DNA of 6,992 nucleotides from Sphingomonadales bacterium (GCA_017304125.1 JAFKLV010000091.1:1-6992); one strand, 5' to 3'. Shown: positions 1 to 6,160, counted from the stretch's first letter. The notes: a model not told the origin generated them from the letters alone. Translations and numbers: made by a program.

Positions 1-1
1 C

Positions 2-244
2 GTGATCGCCGAGGATGGCCACATCTTCATCAACGTGCCGCTCAACAGCCCCTCGCCCGATCACATCTATCTGCTGTCGACCCCCGAGGAAGCGCGCGCG
101 CTGGTCGAGAATGCCGGCTTCGCGGTCGAACATATCGAGCTTTACGCGACGCAGGGGCGCCCGGTCGAAAAAGCGGTGAAGAACAAGGTCAGCGTGTCGG
201 TGGGGATGATTGCCCGCCCGGCCGCGGCCGCGACAGCGCGGTAG
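2..244 (+). CDS. SAM-dependent methyltransferase, C-terminal fragment (5' end outside window)
   Basis: This is the last 80 codons of a gene that begins upstream of the window; the frame is open from the first bases and ends at TAG 242-244. The visible piece reads like the C-terminal end of a class I (Rossmann-fold) SAM methyltransferase. A strand GHIFINVPLN is followed by a segment with H and Y (SPSPDHIYLL), a helix (STPEEARALVENAGF) that matches the usual 'leaf-sheet' ending in which a helix leads into 'aGF.v', and a final strand (VSVSVGMIAR). The SAM-binding glycine-rich motif would lie upstream and is not visible, so the family call rests on the tail alone. The substrate is unknown; a sugar or an acyl-carrier-bound precursor would fit the neighbours. 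The stop lies 12 nt before the MBOAT start, so the two are probably cotranscribed. Confidence 0.6.
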   Translation: MIAEDGHIFINVPLNSPSPDHIYLLSTPEEARALVENAGFAVEHIELYATQGRPVEKAVKNKVSVSVGMIARPAAAATAR

Positions 245-256
245 GACCAGCGCCCA

Positions 257-1819
257 GTGCTGTTCAACTCGTTCGTCTTCATCTTCGGCTTCCTGCCGAT
301 CGTCCTCGCGGCGACCTATTGGCTCGGGCGCTGGCGTCAGCCGGCGGCGAAGCTTGCGCTCACCCTGCTGTCGCTGGGCTTCTATGCCTGGTGGCGGCCG
401 GTCCATCTGCCGCTGCTGCTCGGTTCGATCGTCTTCAACTATATCGTCGGCGGGGTGATCCAGCGGGCCTATGCCGACGGGCGCCAGCGAAGCGTCAAGA
501 CCTGGCTGACGATCGGCGTGCTCGCCGACGTCGCGCTGCTCGGCTGGTTCAAATATGCCAATTTCGTCGCCTATAATCTCGGGCTGCTCGTCGGGCACGA
601 CCTGGGGCTGGCGAAGATCACGCTGCCGCTCGCCATCTCCTTCTTCACCTTCCAGAAGATCGCCTATCTGATCGACAGCGCGCGCGGCGACACGCGGCGG
701 ATGAGCTTCCTCGATTTCTCGCTGTTCGCGGCCTTCTTCCCGCAGCTCATCGCCGGCCCGATCGTCCATTACAAAGAGGTCGTGCCGCAGCTGCAGGGCC
801 GGCTGTTCGCGCATCGCTTCGCGCGCAACATGCTGATCGGCACGGTGATCTTCGCAATCGGCCTATTCAAGAAGACGGTCATCGCGGACACCTTGTCCTC
901 TTATGCCGATCCGCTGTTCGCCGCGGCGAGCGCGGGGCATCAGTTCAACATCGCCTCGGGCTGGCTGGCGGCGATCACCTATACGCTCCAGCTCTATTTC
1001 GATTTTTCGGGCTATTCGGACATGGCGATCGGCCTTGCCCGCATGTTCGGCGTCAAGCTCCCGCTCAATTTCCACTCGCCGCTGCGCGCCGCGAGCATCA
1101 TCGATTACTGGCGCCGCTGGCACATGACGCTGCAGCGGTTCATCGTCGCCTATATCTTCCAGCCGCTGTCGCTGCCGATGAACCGTCTCGCCGCCGAGCG
1201 CGGGCTGAAGGGGTGGAATGCCTTCGCGGTGGCGATCGGCGTGCCAACCTTCGTCACCTTCGTCGCGATCGGCATCTGGCACGGCGCGGGGTGGACCTTC
1301 GTGCTGTTCGGGGTGATGCACGCGATCTACATTTGCGTGAACGAAATCTGGCGCGAACGCCGCAAGAACCGCCGCCGCGCGCTGCGCAAGCAGGGCAAGA
1401 CGCTGGGCGATCCGGGCGCGGCGGAACGCGCCGGCTATCACCTCATCACCCTGCTCGCGATCATCTACGGCAATGTCATGTTCCGTGCGCACAGCGTCGA
1501 CGACGCCTTGTCGGTCTGGTCGGGAATGACCGGGCTCGGCACGCTCGACTTCACCCTGCCCGCGCTCGCCACCTGGGGGCTGGCCGCGACGATCGTCGTC
1601 GGCATCGCGATCGTCGCGCTGATGCCCAATACGCAGCAGATCATGCGCCGCTTCGATCCTGCCTATAATTGGAAGGACTGGGCCGGGGTCGCGCCGGCCA
1701 CGGTCAGCTGGACCTGGCGCCCCAATGCCGCCGGGCTGTTCTTCGCCGCCGTCACGCTGTTCCTCGGCGTGATCTTCATCCAGCGCGGCCAGGCCGTGTT
1801 CCTCTATTTCAATTTCTAG
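257..1819 (+). CDS. MBOAT family membrane-bound O-acyltransferase (AlgI-like)
   Basis: A polytopic inner-membrane protein of 520 residues, within the usual size of AlgI/DltB/PatA-type enzymes. These move acyl groups from a cytoplasmic donor across the membrane for attachment to exported glycans. The GTG start gives MLFNSFVFIFGFLPIVL, the typical N-terminus of this family; a weak AGGA (243-246) lies 10 nt before it. Further family marks are the segment around 155-175 (FFPQLIAGPIVHY), YFDFSGYSDMAIG at 247-259, the NFHSPLRA and DYWRRWHMTL block with H289, and GIWHGAGWTFVLFG with the expected catalytic H342. The AlgI stretch after WRRWH (typically RDYLYIPLGGNR) is replaced here by an unrelated-looking RFIVAYIFQPLSLPMNR. 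A very basic loop lies at about 365-385. Partnered with the SGNH-like protein 10 nt downstream. The acyl group and acceptor cannot be read from the sequence; acetyl is the default assumption. Confidence 0.92.
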   Translation: MLFNSFVFIFGFLPIVLAATYWLGRWRQPAAKLALTLLSLGFYAWWRPVHLPLLLGSIVFNYIVGGVIQRAYADGRQRSVKTWLTIGVLADVALLGWFKYANFVAYNLGLLVGHDLGLAKITLPLAISFFTFQKIAYLIDSARGDTRRMSFLDFSLFAAFFPQLIAGPIVHYKEVVPQLQGRLFAHRFARNMLIGTVIFAIGLFKKTVIADTLSSYADPLFAAASAGHQFNIASGWLAAITYTLQLYFDFSGYSDMAIGLARMFGVKLPLNFHSPLRAASIIDYWRRWHMTLQRFIVAYIFQPLSLPMNRLAAERGLKGWNAFAVAIGVPTFVTFVAIGIWHGAGWTFVLFGVMHAIYICVNEIWRERRKNRRRALRKQGKTLGDPGAAERAGYHLITLLAIIYGNVMFRAHSVDDALSVWSGMTGLGTLDFTLPALATWGLAATIVVGIAIVALMPNTQQIMRRFDPAYNWKDWAGVAPATVSWTWRPNAAGLFFAAVTLFLGVIFIQRGQAVFLYFNF

Positions 1820-1823
1820 GGGG
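1818..1823 (+). promoter_or_regulatory. Ribosome binding site for the SGNH-like gene
   Basis: AGGGGG overlaps the TAG stop of the MBOAT gene and lies 6 nt before ATG 1830. It supports this start and suggests that translation of the two genes is coupled. Confidence 0.6.
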
Positions 1824-1829
1824 CCACGA

Positions 1830-2843
1830 ATGACGCGGATTCATGCTGGCCGGAAACTGATCGCGATCATCGCGATCGCGCTGGTGCTTGCCGTCGGCGC
1901 CTCGCTGCTGCCCGAAAACCCCTATCAGCGCTGGCAATTGCTCGATCACACGATCCATTCGCAGGCGCGCTGGATCTACGAGCGGGTGCATGACGATCCC
2001 ACGCCGATCGACGTCGCGTTCGTCGGCCCCTCGCGCGTCGGCGCCGGGATCAATGCGCCGCGGCTGGGCGAGGCGCTGGCGAAGCGCGGGCTGCCGTCGA
2101 ACGTCGTCAATTTTTCGCTCCCCGAGGCGGGACGCAACGTCAATCTGGCGATCGTCGAGGAAATGCTGAAGACCAAGCGGCCCAAGCTGCTGGTCATCGG
2201 CGTGATCGAAAAGCCGTCGCGCTTCGGCCACCCGGCGTTCAAATATATCGCGCCGCGCGGGATGATCGCCGACCCCGGCTATGTCGGCAACATCAACTAT
2301 CTCAGCGATCTCGCCTATCTGCCGTTCCGCCAGCTCTACCTGTTCGCCGCGGACCTGCTGCCGGGGGCGACCGGGCTGACCAAGCAATTCGATCCGAAGC
2401 GCTATGCCGGCAGCTCGGTCGACACGACCGGCGACGTCCATCTGCCCGACGGGACGATCAAGAACGGCTCGCAACCGGCCAGCGCCGCCGAGCTGGCGCG
2501 CGGCGTCCACAAGCTGGAAAGCGGGATGCACCCGCCGATCCTCCCCGCCTCGCTCGCCGATGTCGAATTCGGCGACGAGCGCCATTTCATCCGGCGCATC
2601 GCGGCGGCGGCAAAAGCGCACAGCGTCCCCATCGCGTTCATCGCCATTCCTTATTACACCGGCCCCGACACCATCCAGGAAGAACCCTTCTACCGCCAGT
2701 ACGGCCCGGTATGGAACGCCGGCTTCCTCTCGCCGCACGCCGAATGGTATTGCGATTACGGCCACTTGACCTCCGGCGGGGCGAAAATCCTGTCCGACTG
2801 GCTGGTCACGCCGATCGCCGCCGAGCTGGAGAAACGCCGATGA
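1830..2843 (+). CDS. Membrane-anchored SGNH-hydrolase-like protein, probable partner of the MBOAT
   Basis: A protein of 337 residues with one hydrophobic N-terminal segment (about 9-27) after a short basic head. This predicts a signal anchor with the rest in the periplasm. The body has the layout of an SGNH/GDSL-type fold: a first strand ending in VAFVGPSRVGAGIN with candidate nucleophile S68, a strand KLLVIGVIEKPSRF at about 120-133, a late strand PIAFIAIPYYTG, and near the C-terminus DYGHLTSGGA giving a D309-x-x-H312 pair. AlgJ/AlgX, PatB and DltD are the known SGNH-like partners of MBOAT proteins and often finish the acyl transfer to the glycan, so the same role is inferred here. The first block reads GPSR rather than GDS, so a strict motif search could miss it. 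No named family is recognised with certainty. Its stop overlaps the next start (ATGA). Confidence 0.7.
   Translation: MTRIHAGRKLIAIIAIALVLAVGASLLPENPYQRWQLLDHTIHSQARWIYERVHDDPTPIDVAFVGPSRVGAGINAPRLGEALAKRGLPSNVVNFSLPEAGRNVNLAIVEEMLKTKRPKLLVIGVIEKPSRFGHPAFKYIAPRGMIADPGYVGNINYLSDLAYLPFRQLYLFAADLLPGATGLTKQFDPKRYAGSSVDTTGDVHLPDGTIKNGSQPASAAELARGVHKLESGMHPPILPASLADVEFGDERHFIRRIAAAAKAHSVPIAFIAIPYYTGPDTIQEEPFYRQYGPVWNAGFLSPHAEWYCDYGHLTSGGAKILSDWLVTPIAAELEKRR
2828..2831 (+). promoter_or_regulatory. Ribosome binding site for the VOC gene
   Basis: GGAG inside the end of the SGNH-like gene, 8 nt before ATG 2840. It supports the start that overlaps the previous stop in ATGA (2840-2843), a usual arrangement for coupled translation. 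Confidence 0.55.
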
Positions 2844-3250
2844 TCTACAAAGATGCGCCGCTGCACCATGTCGGCGTCGTCCAGCCCGACGAGGAACAGG
2901 CGCTGGCGGTGATGGAAACCTTGGGGCTGCGCGAGGCGTATCGCGGCTATGTCCCGCAATTCCAGGCTTTGTGCATCTTCACCCACGCCCCGCACGGATC
3001 GCCGGTCGAGTTCGTCATCCCTGACGGCGGGCCGCTGGTGAAGTTCAACAAGGGCGCGGGCGGGCTTCACCACCTTGCCTATGAAGTGCCCGACCTGCTG
3101 GCGGTCTCCGCCGATTTCGAGCGCCAGGGGCTGCGCATGCTCGAGCCCGAGCCGGTGAAGGGCGCCGGGCCGTTCCTGTGCAATTTCCTCACCCCCGCGG
3201 CGACCCGCGGGATTATCATCGAGTATATCCAGCCCCTGCCGAACGGCTAG
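2840..3250 (+). CDS. VOC-fold protein resembling methylmalonyl-CoA epimerase / glyoxalase
   Basis: A soluble protein of 136 residues, the length of a single-domain VOC protein with two beta-alpha-beta-beta-beta modules. Module 1 opens with LHHVGVVQPD (H10) and contains SPVEFVIP (E57). Module 2 opens with GLHHLAYEVPD (H77/H78) and ends with RGIIIEYIQP (E128). These four positions correspond to the metal-ligand places of the superfamily. The spacing, with GLHHxAxEV followed by xIEYxQP, is closest to methylmalonyl-CoA epimerase, where the ligands are His, Gln, His and Glu; here the second place appears to be Glu. It lacks the extra length of some glyoxalases. The ATG overlaps the preceding stop by 4 nt. 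A longer in-frame reading upstream (from 2711) would run inside the SGNH gene and begins with unrelated arginine-rich sequence, so it was not used. The function within a glycan operon is unknown; an epimerase or isomerase acting on an acyl-thioester or sugar precursor is a guess. Confidence 0.8.
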   Translation: MIYKDAPLHHVGVVQPDEEQALAVMETLGLREAYRGYVPQFQALCIFTHAPHGSPVEFVIPDGGPLVKFNKGAGGLHHLAYEVPDLLAVSADFERQGLRMLEPEPVKGAGPFLCNFLTPAATRGIIIEYIQPLPNG

Positions 3251-3255
3251 ACCTC

Positions 3256-3259
3256 AGGA
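3256..3259 (+). promoter_or_regulatory. Ribosome binding site that favours the start at 3268
   Basis: AGGA lies 8 nt before ATG 3268. The other nearby in-frame ATG, at 3259, overlaps this motif and has no comparable site upstream, so the start at 3268 is preferred. Confidence 0.5.
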
Positions 3260-3267
3260 TGCCGCGG

Positions 3268-4140
3268 ATGGCGAAGCCCAAAGTCAGCATCATCGTCCCG
3301 CATTACGGCGATCCCGCGCCGCTCGACCGGTGCCTGACCGCGCTCGCCGCGCAAGATTATGACCGCGACGATTATGAGATCGTCGTCGCCGACAATCTCT
3401 CGCCACAGGGCGGGGAGGCGATCAGCGCGGTCGTCGCCGGCCGCGCGCGGCTGATCATCGCGACCGAGCGTGGCGCCGGCCCCGCGCGCAACGCCGGGGT
3501 CGCCGCGGCGCAGGGCGCGTATCTGGCGTTCACCGATTCGGATTGCATCCCCGCCCCCGACTGGCTGGCCAACGGGCTGAAGGCGCTCGACTCCAGCGAT
3601 TTCGTCGGCGGGCGGATGATCGTCTCGCGCGAGACCGACGGCGCCAAGAGCGGCGCCGAGGCATTCGAGCAGGTCTTCGCGTTCGACAATGAAGATTATG
3701 TGTTGAACAAGGGCTTCACCGTCACCGCCAATCTGTTTTGCCCGCGCGCCTTGTTCGACCGGGTCGGGGGGTTTCGCGTCGGTGTCTCCGAGGATCTCGA
3801 ATGGTGCCTGCGCGCGCGCGATATGGGCTATCGCATCGGCTATGCGCCGGCAGCGGTGGTCGCGCATCCCGCCCGCCGCGACTGGCCGGCGCTGCTGACC
3901 AAATGGCGCCGGATCAACCGCGAAATGTATCACCTGACCACCGCCGCGCCGCGCGGCCGGCTGGTCTGGCTGGCGCGGACCTGGGCGCTGCCCTTGTCGA
4001 TCGTGGCGCATGCACCGCGCATCGCGACGAGCCGGCATCTTGCGGGAACCGGCGAACGGCTTAGCGCGCTGGGCACATTGGTGCGGCTGCGGATGTGGCG
4101 CTTCGCCGACGCCCACCGCCTGCTATTGAAGGAGCGCTGA
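3268..4140 (+). CDS. Glycosyltransferase family 2 (GT-A fold)
   Basis: A protein of 290 residues that would transfer a sugar from a nucleotide-sugar donor to a growing lipid-linked glycan at the cytoplasmic face of the membrane. The GT2 domain starts at once: VSIIVPHYGDPAPLDRCL at 6-23, then the strand EIVVADN at 37-43 with D42. ERGAGPARNAG at 67-77 is the usual 'GpaaARN.G' block, and LAFTDSDCIP at 87-95 gives the DXD metal site D90-S91-D92. VSEDLEWCLRARDMGY at 173-188 carries the expected catalytic base in E175-D176. The C-terminal third (about 205-290) is rich in Arg, Trp and Leu and could form amphipathic helices lying on the membrane. The start at ATG 3268 is chosen by its ribosome binding site; ATG 3259 would add three residues (MPR). 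A further upstream in-frame start at 3178 would overlap the VOC gene by 73 nt and is unlikely. Donor and acceptor are unknown. Confidence 0.9.
   Translation: MAKPKVSIIVPHYGDPAPLDRCLTALAAQDYDRDDYEIVVADNLSPQGGEAISAVVAGRARLIIATERGAGPARNAGVAAAQGAYLAFTDSDCIPAPDWLANGLKALDSSDFVGGRMIVSRETDGAKSGAEAFEQVFAFDNEDYVLNKGFTVTANLFCPRALFDRVGGFRVGVSEDLEWCLRARDMGYRIGYAPAAVVAHPARRDWPALLTKWRRINREMYHLTTAAPRGRLVWLARTWALPLSIVAHAPRIATSRHLAGTGERLSALGTLVRLRMWRFADAHRLLLKER
4129..4134 (+). promoter_or_regulatory. Strong ribosome binding site before the ATT start
   Basis: AAGGAG is one of the best anti-Shine-Dalgarno matches in the window. It lies within the last codons of the first glycosyltransferase and 7 nt before ATT 4142. 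An in-frame TGA at 4127-4129 bounds the second glycosyltransferase frame upstream, so initiation must occur after it. Confidence 0.7.
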
Positions 4141-4141
4141 G

Positions 4142-5074
4142 ATTAGGGTCACCGTCTGCATCGTCGCCTTCCGCAACCCGGCGGATATCGGCGCCTGTCT
4201 CCACGCGCTCGCGGCATCGACCTATCAGGATTTCGATGTCGTCATCTGCGAGAACGGCGGCACCGCCGCGGGCGACGCGCTGCGCCAGACGATCCCGGCG
4301 CAGCTTCCCGGCGGGCAGACCGTCACCTGCATCGCCGCCGACAATCCGGGCTATGCCGGCGGGGTCAATCGCTGCATCGCGCAGCGCCCCGATTCCGACG
4401 GCCGGTGGATTCTCAACCCCGATACCCAGCCCGAGCCGGGCGCACGGGCCGCGCTGGTGACGCGGCTGTCGCGCGGCGACGTGCAGGCGGTCGGGGGCAT
4501 ATTGGTGATGTCCGACGGGCGGGTGCAGGCCTATGGCGGGCGCTGGCACGAATGGACCGGGCGCGCTGAATCGATCGGCTGGGGCCAGCCGCTCGATAGC
4601 GCGATCGACGAGCAGGGAATCGAGGATTCGCTCTCTTATCTCCACGGCGCCTCGTTCCTGATCGACCGCGATTTTCTCGCGCGGACCGGCCCGATGCGCG
4701 AGGATTATTTCCTCTATTGCGAGGAGATCGAATGGTTTCACCGCGCGGTTTCGCGCGGCTGCGCGCTGGGCTTCGCGCGGGATAGCCGGGTGCTCCATTT
4801 GCAGGGAACGACCACCGGCTATTTCAACGACAAGCGCGCGCGATCGCGGCTGTCAGTCTATCTCGACGAGCGCAACAAGATCAATTTCACGCGCGATACC
4901 AAGGCCTATCGTATCCCGCTGGTCGCCGTGGCGTCGGTCGCGGTCGCGGTCCGCCGCTTCCTGCTGCGCGGCGCGCTGCCGCAGTTTCGTTACTCGGTAT
5001 CGGGCATCGCCGCCGGGCTCCGCAACGAGCGCGGTAAGCCCGACTGGCTCGGCGGCCAGGGCAAAAACCTATAG
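4142..5074 (+). CDS. Glycosyltransferase family 2, rhamnosyltransferase-like, apparent ATT start
   Basis: The full frame encodes 310 residues from ATT 4142 to TAG 5072-5074. From its first residues it reads as a GT2 enzyme: (I)RVTVCIVAFRNP at 1-12, the strand VVICENGG at 33-40 with E37-N38, and AADNPGYAGGVNRCI at 65-79, the typical 'N.G.agg.N.gi' block. WILNPDTQPEPGA at 89-101 carries the metal-site Asp D94. The acceptor half follows: YLHGASFLIDRDFL at 166-179 and DYFLYCEEIEWFHRA at 188-202 with acidic E194-E195 as candidate base. This pattern is shared with WbbL-like rhamnosyltransferases, but the sugar cannot be assigned. A hydrophobic stretch at about 258-275 may touch the membrane. No ATG, GTG or TTG occurs in frame before GTG 4457 (codon 106). 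Starting there would remove the nucleotide-binding half and D94, so that start is rejected. It begins 1 nt after the previous stop, which allows reinitiation. Confidence 0.85.
   Translation: MRVTVCIVAFRNPADIGACLHALAASTYQDFDVVICENGGTAAGDALRQTIPAQLPGGQTVTCIAADNPGYAGGVNRCIAQRPDSDGRWILNPDTQPEPGARAALVTRLSRGDVQAVGGILVMSDGRVQAYGGRWHEWTGRAESIGWGQPLDSAIDEQGIEDSLSYLHGASFLIDRDFLARTGPMREDYFLYCEEIEWFHRAVSRGCALGFARDSRVLHLQGTTTGYFNDKRARSRLSVYLDERNKINFTRDTKAYRIPLVAVASVAVAVRRFLLRGALPQFRYSVSGIAAGLRNERGKPDWLGGQGKNL
5069..5074. other. Shared stop codons of two convergent genes (CTATAG)
   Basis: The 6-bp palindrome CTATAG carries the TAG stop of the plus-strand glycosyltransferase (5072-5074) and, read on the other strand, the TAG stop of the prepilin peptidase (5071-5069). 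The convergent operons therefore overlap by 6 bp and no intergenic room is left for an ordinary terminator. I see no hairpin followed by a T-run on either side. Confidence 0.9.
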
Positions 5075-5533
5075 CGCCAGCCGCGCGACGACCGCGCCGA
5101 TCGCGATCGCAATGCCATAGGGTAATTTGTCGCCGGGATTGTTGCCGGCGCGGCTGATCGGCTTGCCCATCGCGCGGCGATAGACGAACCACACCACCAG
5201 CAGCGCCAGCCCCGATAGCGCGACCGACATCAGCAGCCGCGGCGCCCCCGCCAGCGGAAACCACGCCGCGACCGCCGCGTAGAATTTGGCATCACCGCCG
5301 CCGATCAGCCCGATGCGAAACAGCAGCATCCCCGCCATCAGTGCGATCGCGGCATGCAACATCTGCCAGCCAAGCAGCGGCAGCCCGCCGACGACGAGGC
5401 CCAGCACCAGCCCGGCGATCGCGGTCACCGCGCACAGCCAATTGGGGATGCGGCGCTGGAACAGATCGCCCCAGCTCGCCACCACACCAGCCGCGATCAG
5501 CAGCGCGCCCGAGGCGACCGGCAGCAGCGTCAT
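5069..5533 (-). CDS. Prepilin peptidase, CpaA/TadV type (aspartic peptidase family A24)
   Basis: An integral-membrane protein of 154 residues, the short form typical of Tad systems that lacks the N-terminal methylase domain of PilD. It cuts the leader from Flp-type prepilins at the cytoplasmic face of the inner membrane. The two catalytic aspartates are visible: D23 in SWGDLFQRRIPNW and D81 in the GxGD motif IGGGDAKFYAAV. Hydrophobic segments lie at about 5-20, 33-50, 57-76, 83-95, 100-117 and 138-153, and the C-terminal KLPYGIAIAIGA is also typical of the family. The ATG (5533-5531) overlaps the TGA stop of the TPR lipoprotein gene in ATGA, with AAGG 4 nt upstream, so translation is probably coupled. 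In this operon its natural substrates would be the Flp pilin and the TadE/F-like pseudopilins encoded elsewhere. Confidence 0.93.
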   Translation of the reverse strand: MTLLPVASGALLIAAGVVASWGDLFQRRIPNWLCAVTAIAGLVLGLVVGGLPLLGWQMLHAAIALMAGMLLFRIGLIGGGDAKFYAAVAAWFPLAGAPRLLMSVALSGLALLVVWFVYRRAMGKPISRAGNNPGDKLPYGIAIAIGAVVARLAL

Positions 5534-6159
5534 TCGGCCTTGGCCGGACGAGCGGCCGCCGCCGCGCGGACGATTGCCGGGCGCGCGGTGGCGAGCTGCT
5601 TGGCGACGATCGGCGCGGGAAAGCTTGCCGTGCCGGTCACGATCCGCACCTCATAGCGCGACACGCGTTGCAAGCCGCCGCCCGGCGACGCGGCGGCAGG
5701 GGCCGAAGCCGCCGCGCTCTCGACGACCGGGGCGGCGGCGGGCGCGGCGAGAATTTCCGCGCGCCGTTGCGCCAGCGCGGGCGAATTGATCAGCACCGCG
5801 AGATTGGTCTGATAGCGCGATTCGACCGGATCGACCGAAATCGCCTCCCGAAAGAAGCGCTCGGCGAGATCGAAGCGCTCGATCCGCGCATAGGCCACCG
5901 CCAGACCGTTGAGCGCTGGCGCGAGCGGCTCGCCGCTGGCGAGCGCCTTCTGGAATTTCTCGATCGCGTCGCCCGGCTGGCCGCCGTCGAGCGCGGCGCG
6001 CCCGGCGTCGGTCGACGGGGTGCCGACGACCTGTTTGTCGGCCAGCATCACCGGTCGCGTGGATTTATGCTCGTGATGCGCGAACAGGCGCGCGCCGGGG
6101 AACGACCCGCATCCGGCAAGCGGCAGCAGCAACGCGGCGGCACAGGCGATCTTGCGCAT
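5530..6159 (-). CDS. TPR lipoprotein of the Tad pilus operon (TadD-like position)
   Basis: A predicted lipoprotein of 209 residues. The signal peptide MRKIACAAALLLPLAGC has a lipobox L14-A15-G16-C17, so the mature protein would be lipid-anchored at C17. Residues 51-125 form about two tetratricopeptide repeats: DAGRAALDGGQPGDAIEKF, then ALNGLAVAYARIERFDLAE and FFREAISVDP. An Ala/Pro-rich low-complexity linker follows at about 138-160, then a tail SRYEVRIVTGTASF with more Ala/Arg/Pro sequence that I do not recognise. TadD-type TPR lipoproteins are known assembly factors of Tad pili, and its place between TadC and the prepilin peptidase supports that role. ATG 6159 is chosen because GGAGG lies 5 nt upstream and it begins the signal peptide directly. 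ATG 6171 would add four residues and would include the ribosome binding site in the coding sequence. Confidence 0.82.
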   Translation of the reverse strand: MRKIACAAALLLPLAGCGSFPGARLFAHHEHKSTRPVMLADKQVVGTPSTDAGRAALDGGQPGDAIEKFQKALASGEPLAPALNGLAVAYARIERFDLAERFFREAISVDPVESRYQTNLAVLINSPALAQRRAEILAAPAAAPVVESAAASAPAAASPGGGLQRVSRYEVRIVTGTASFPAPIVAKQLATARPAIVRAAAAARPAKAE

Positions 6160-6160
6160 A

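Noticed and set aside
863..1492. Minus-strand open frame (209 codons) opposite the MBOAT gene
   Set aside because: Charged, His/Arg/Asp-rich sequence with no domain, opposite a clear membrane protein gene; a shadow.
1859..1877. Near-perfect inverted repeat with 9-nt arms made of GATCGCGAT and ATCGCGATC
   Set aside because: It falls in codons for the Ile/Ala-rich membrane segment of the SGNH-like protein, and repeated ATC and GCG codons create it by chance. The 1-nt centre leaves little room for a real hairpin loop.
1809..2765. Long minus-strand open frame (318 codons) opposite the SGNH-like gene
   Set aside because: It is rich in Arg, Asp and Gly, has no recognisable domain, and mirrors the codons of a better-supported plus-strand gene. 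Such antisense frames are common in GC-rich genomes.
3247..4116. Minus-strand open frame (289 codons) opposite the first glycosyltransferase
   Set aside because: Low-complexity Arg/Ala/Gly sequence without motifs, opposite a clear GT2 gene; treated as a shadow.
4095..4460. Plus-strand frame with an ATG that spans the start of the second glycosyltransferase, as an alternative N-terminus
   Set aside because: It is in another frame and gives Ser/Arg/Pro-rich sequence with no GT2 motif; the true N-terminal motifs lie in the frame of ATT 4142.
4061..4798. Minus-strand open frame (245 codons) opposite the second glycosyltransferase
   Set aside because: I considered it because the plus-strand gene lacks a canonical start, but its product has no recognisable motifs while the plus-strand frame shows GT2 blocks along its full length.
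4457..5074. Second glycosyltransferase starting at GTG 4457 (205 residues)
   Set aside because: This removes the nucleotide-binding strands and the NPDT metal site and has no good ribosome binding site; the upstream codons clearly belong to the same domain.
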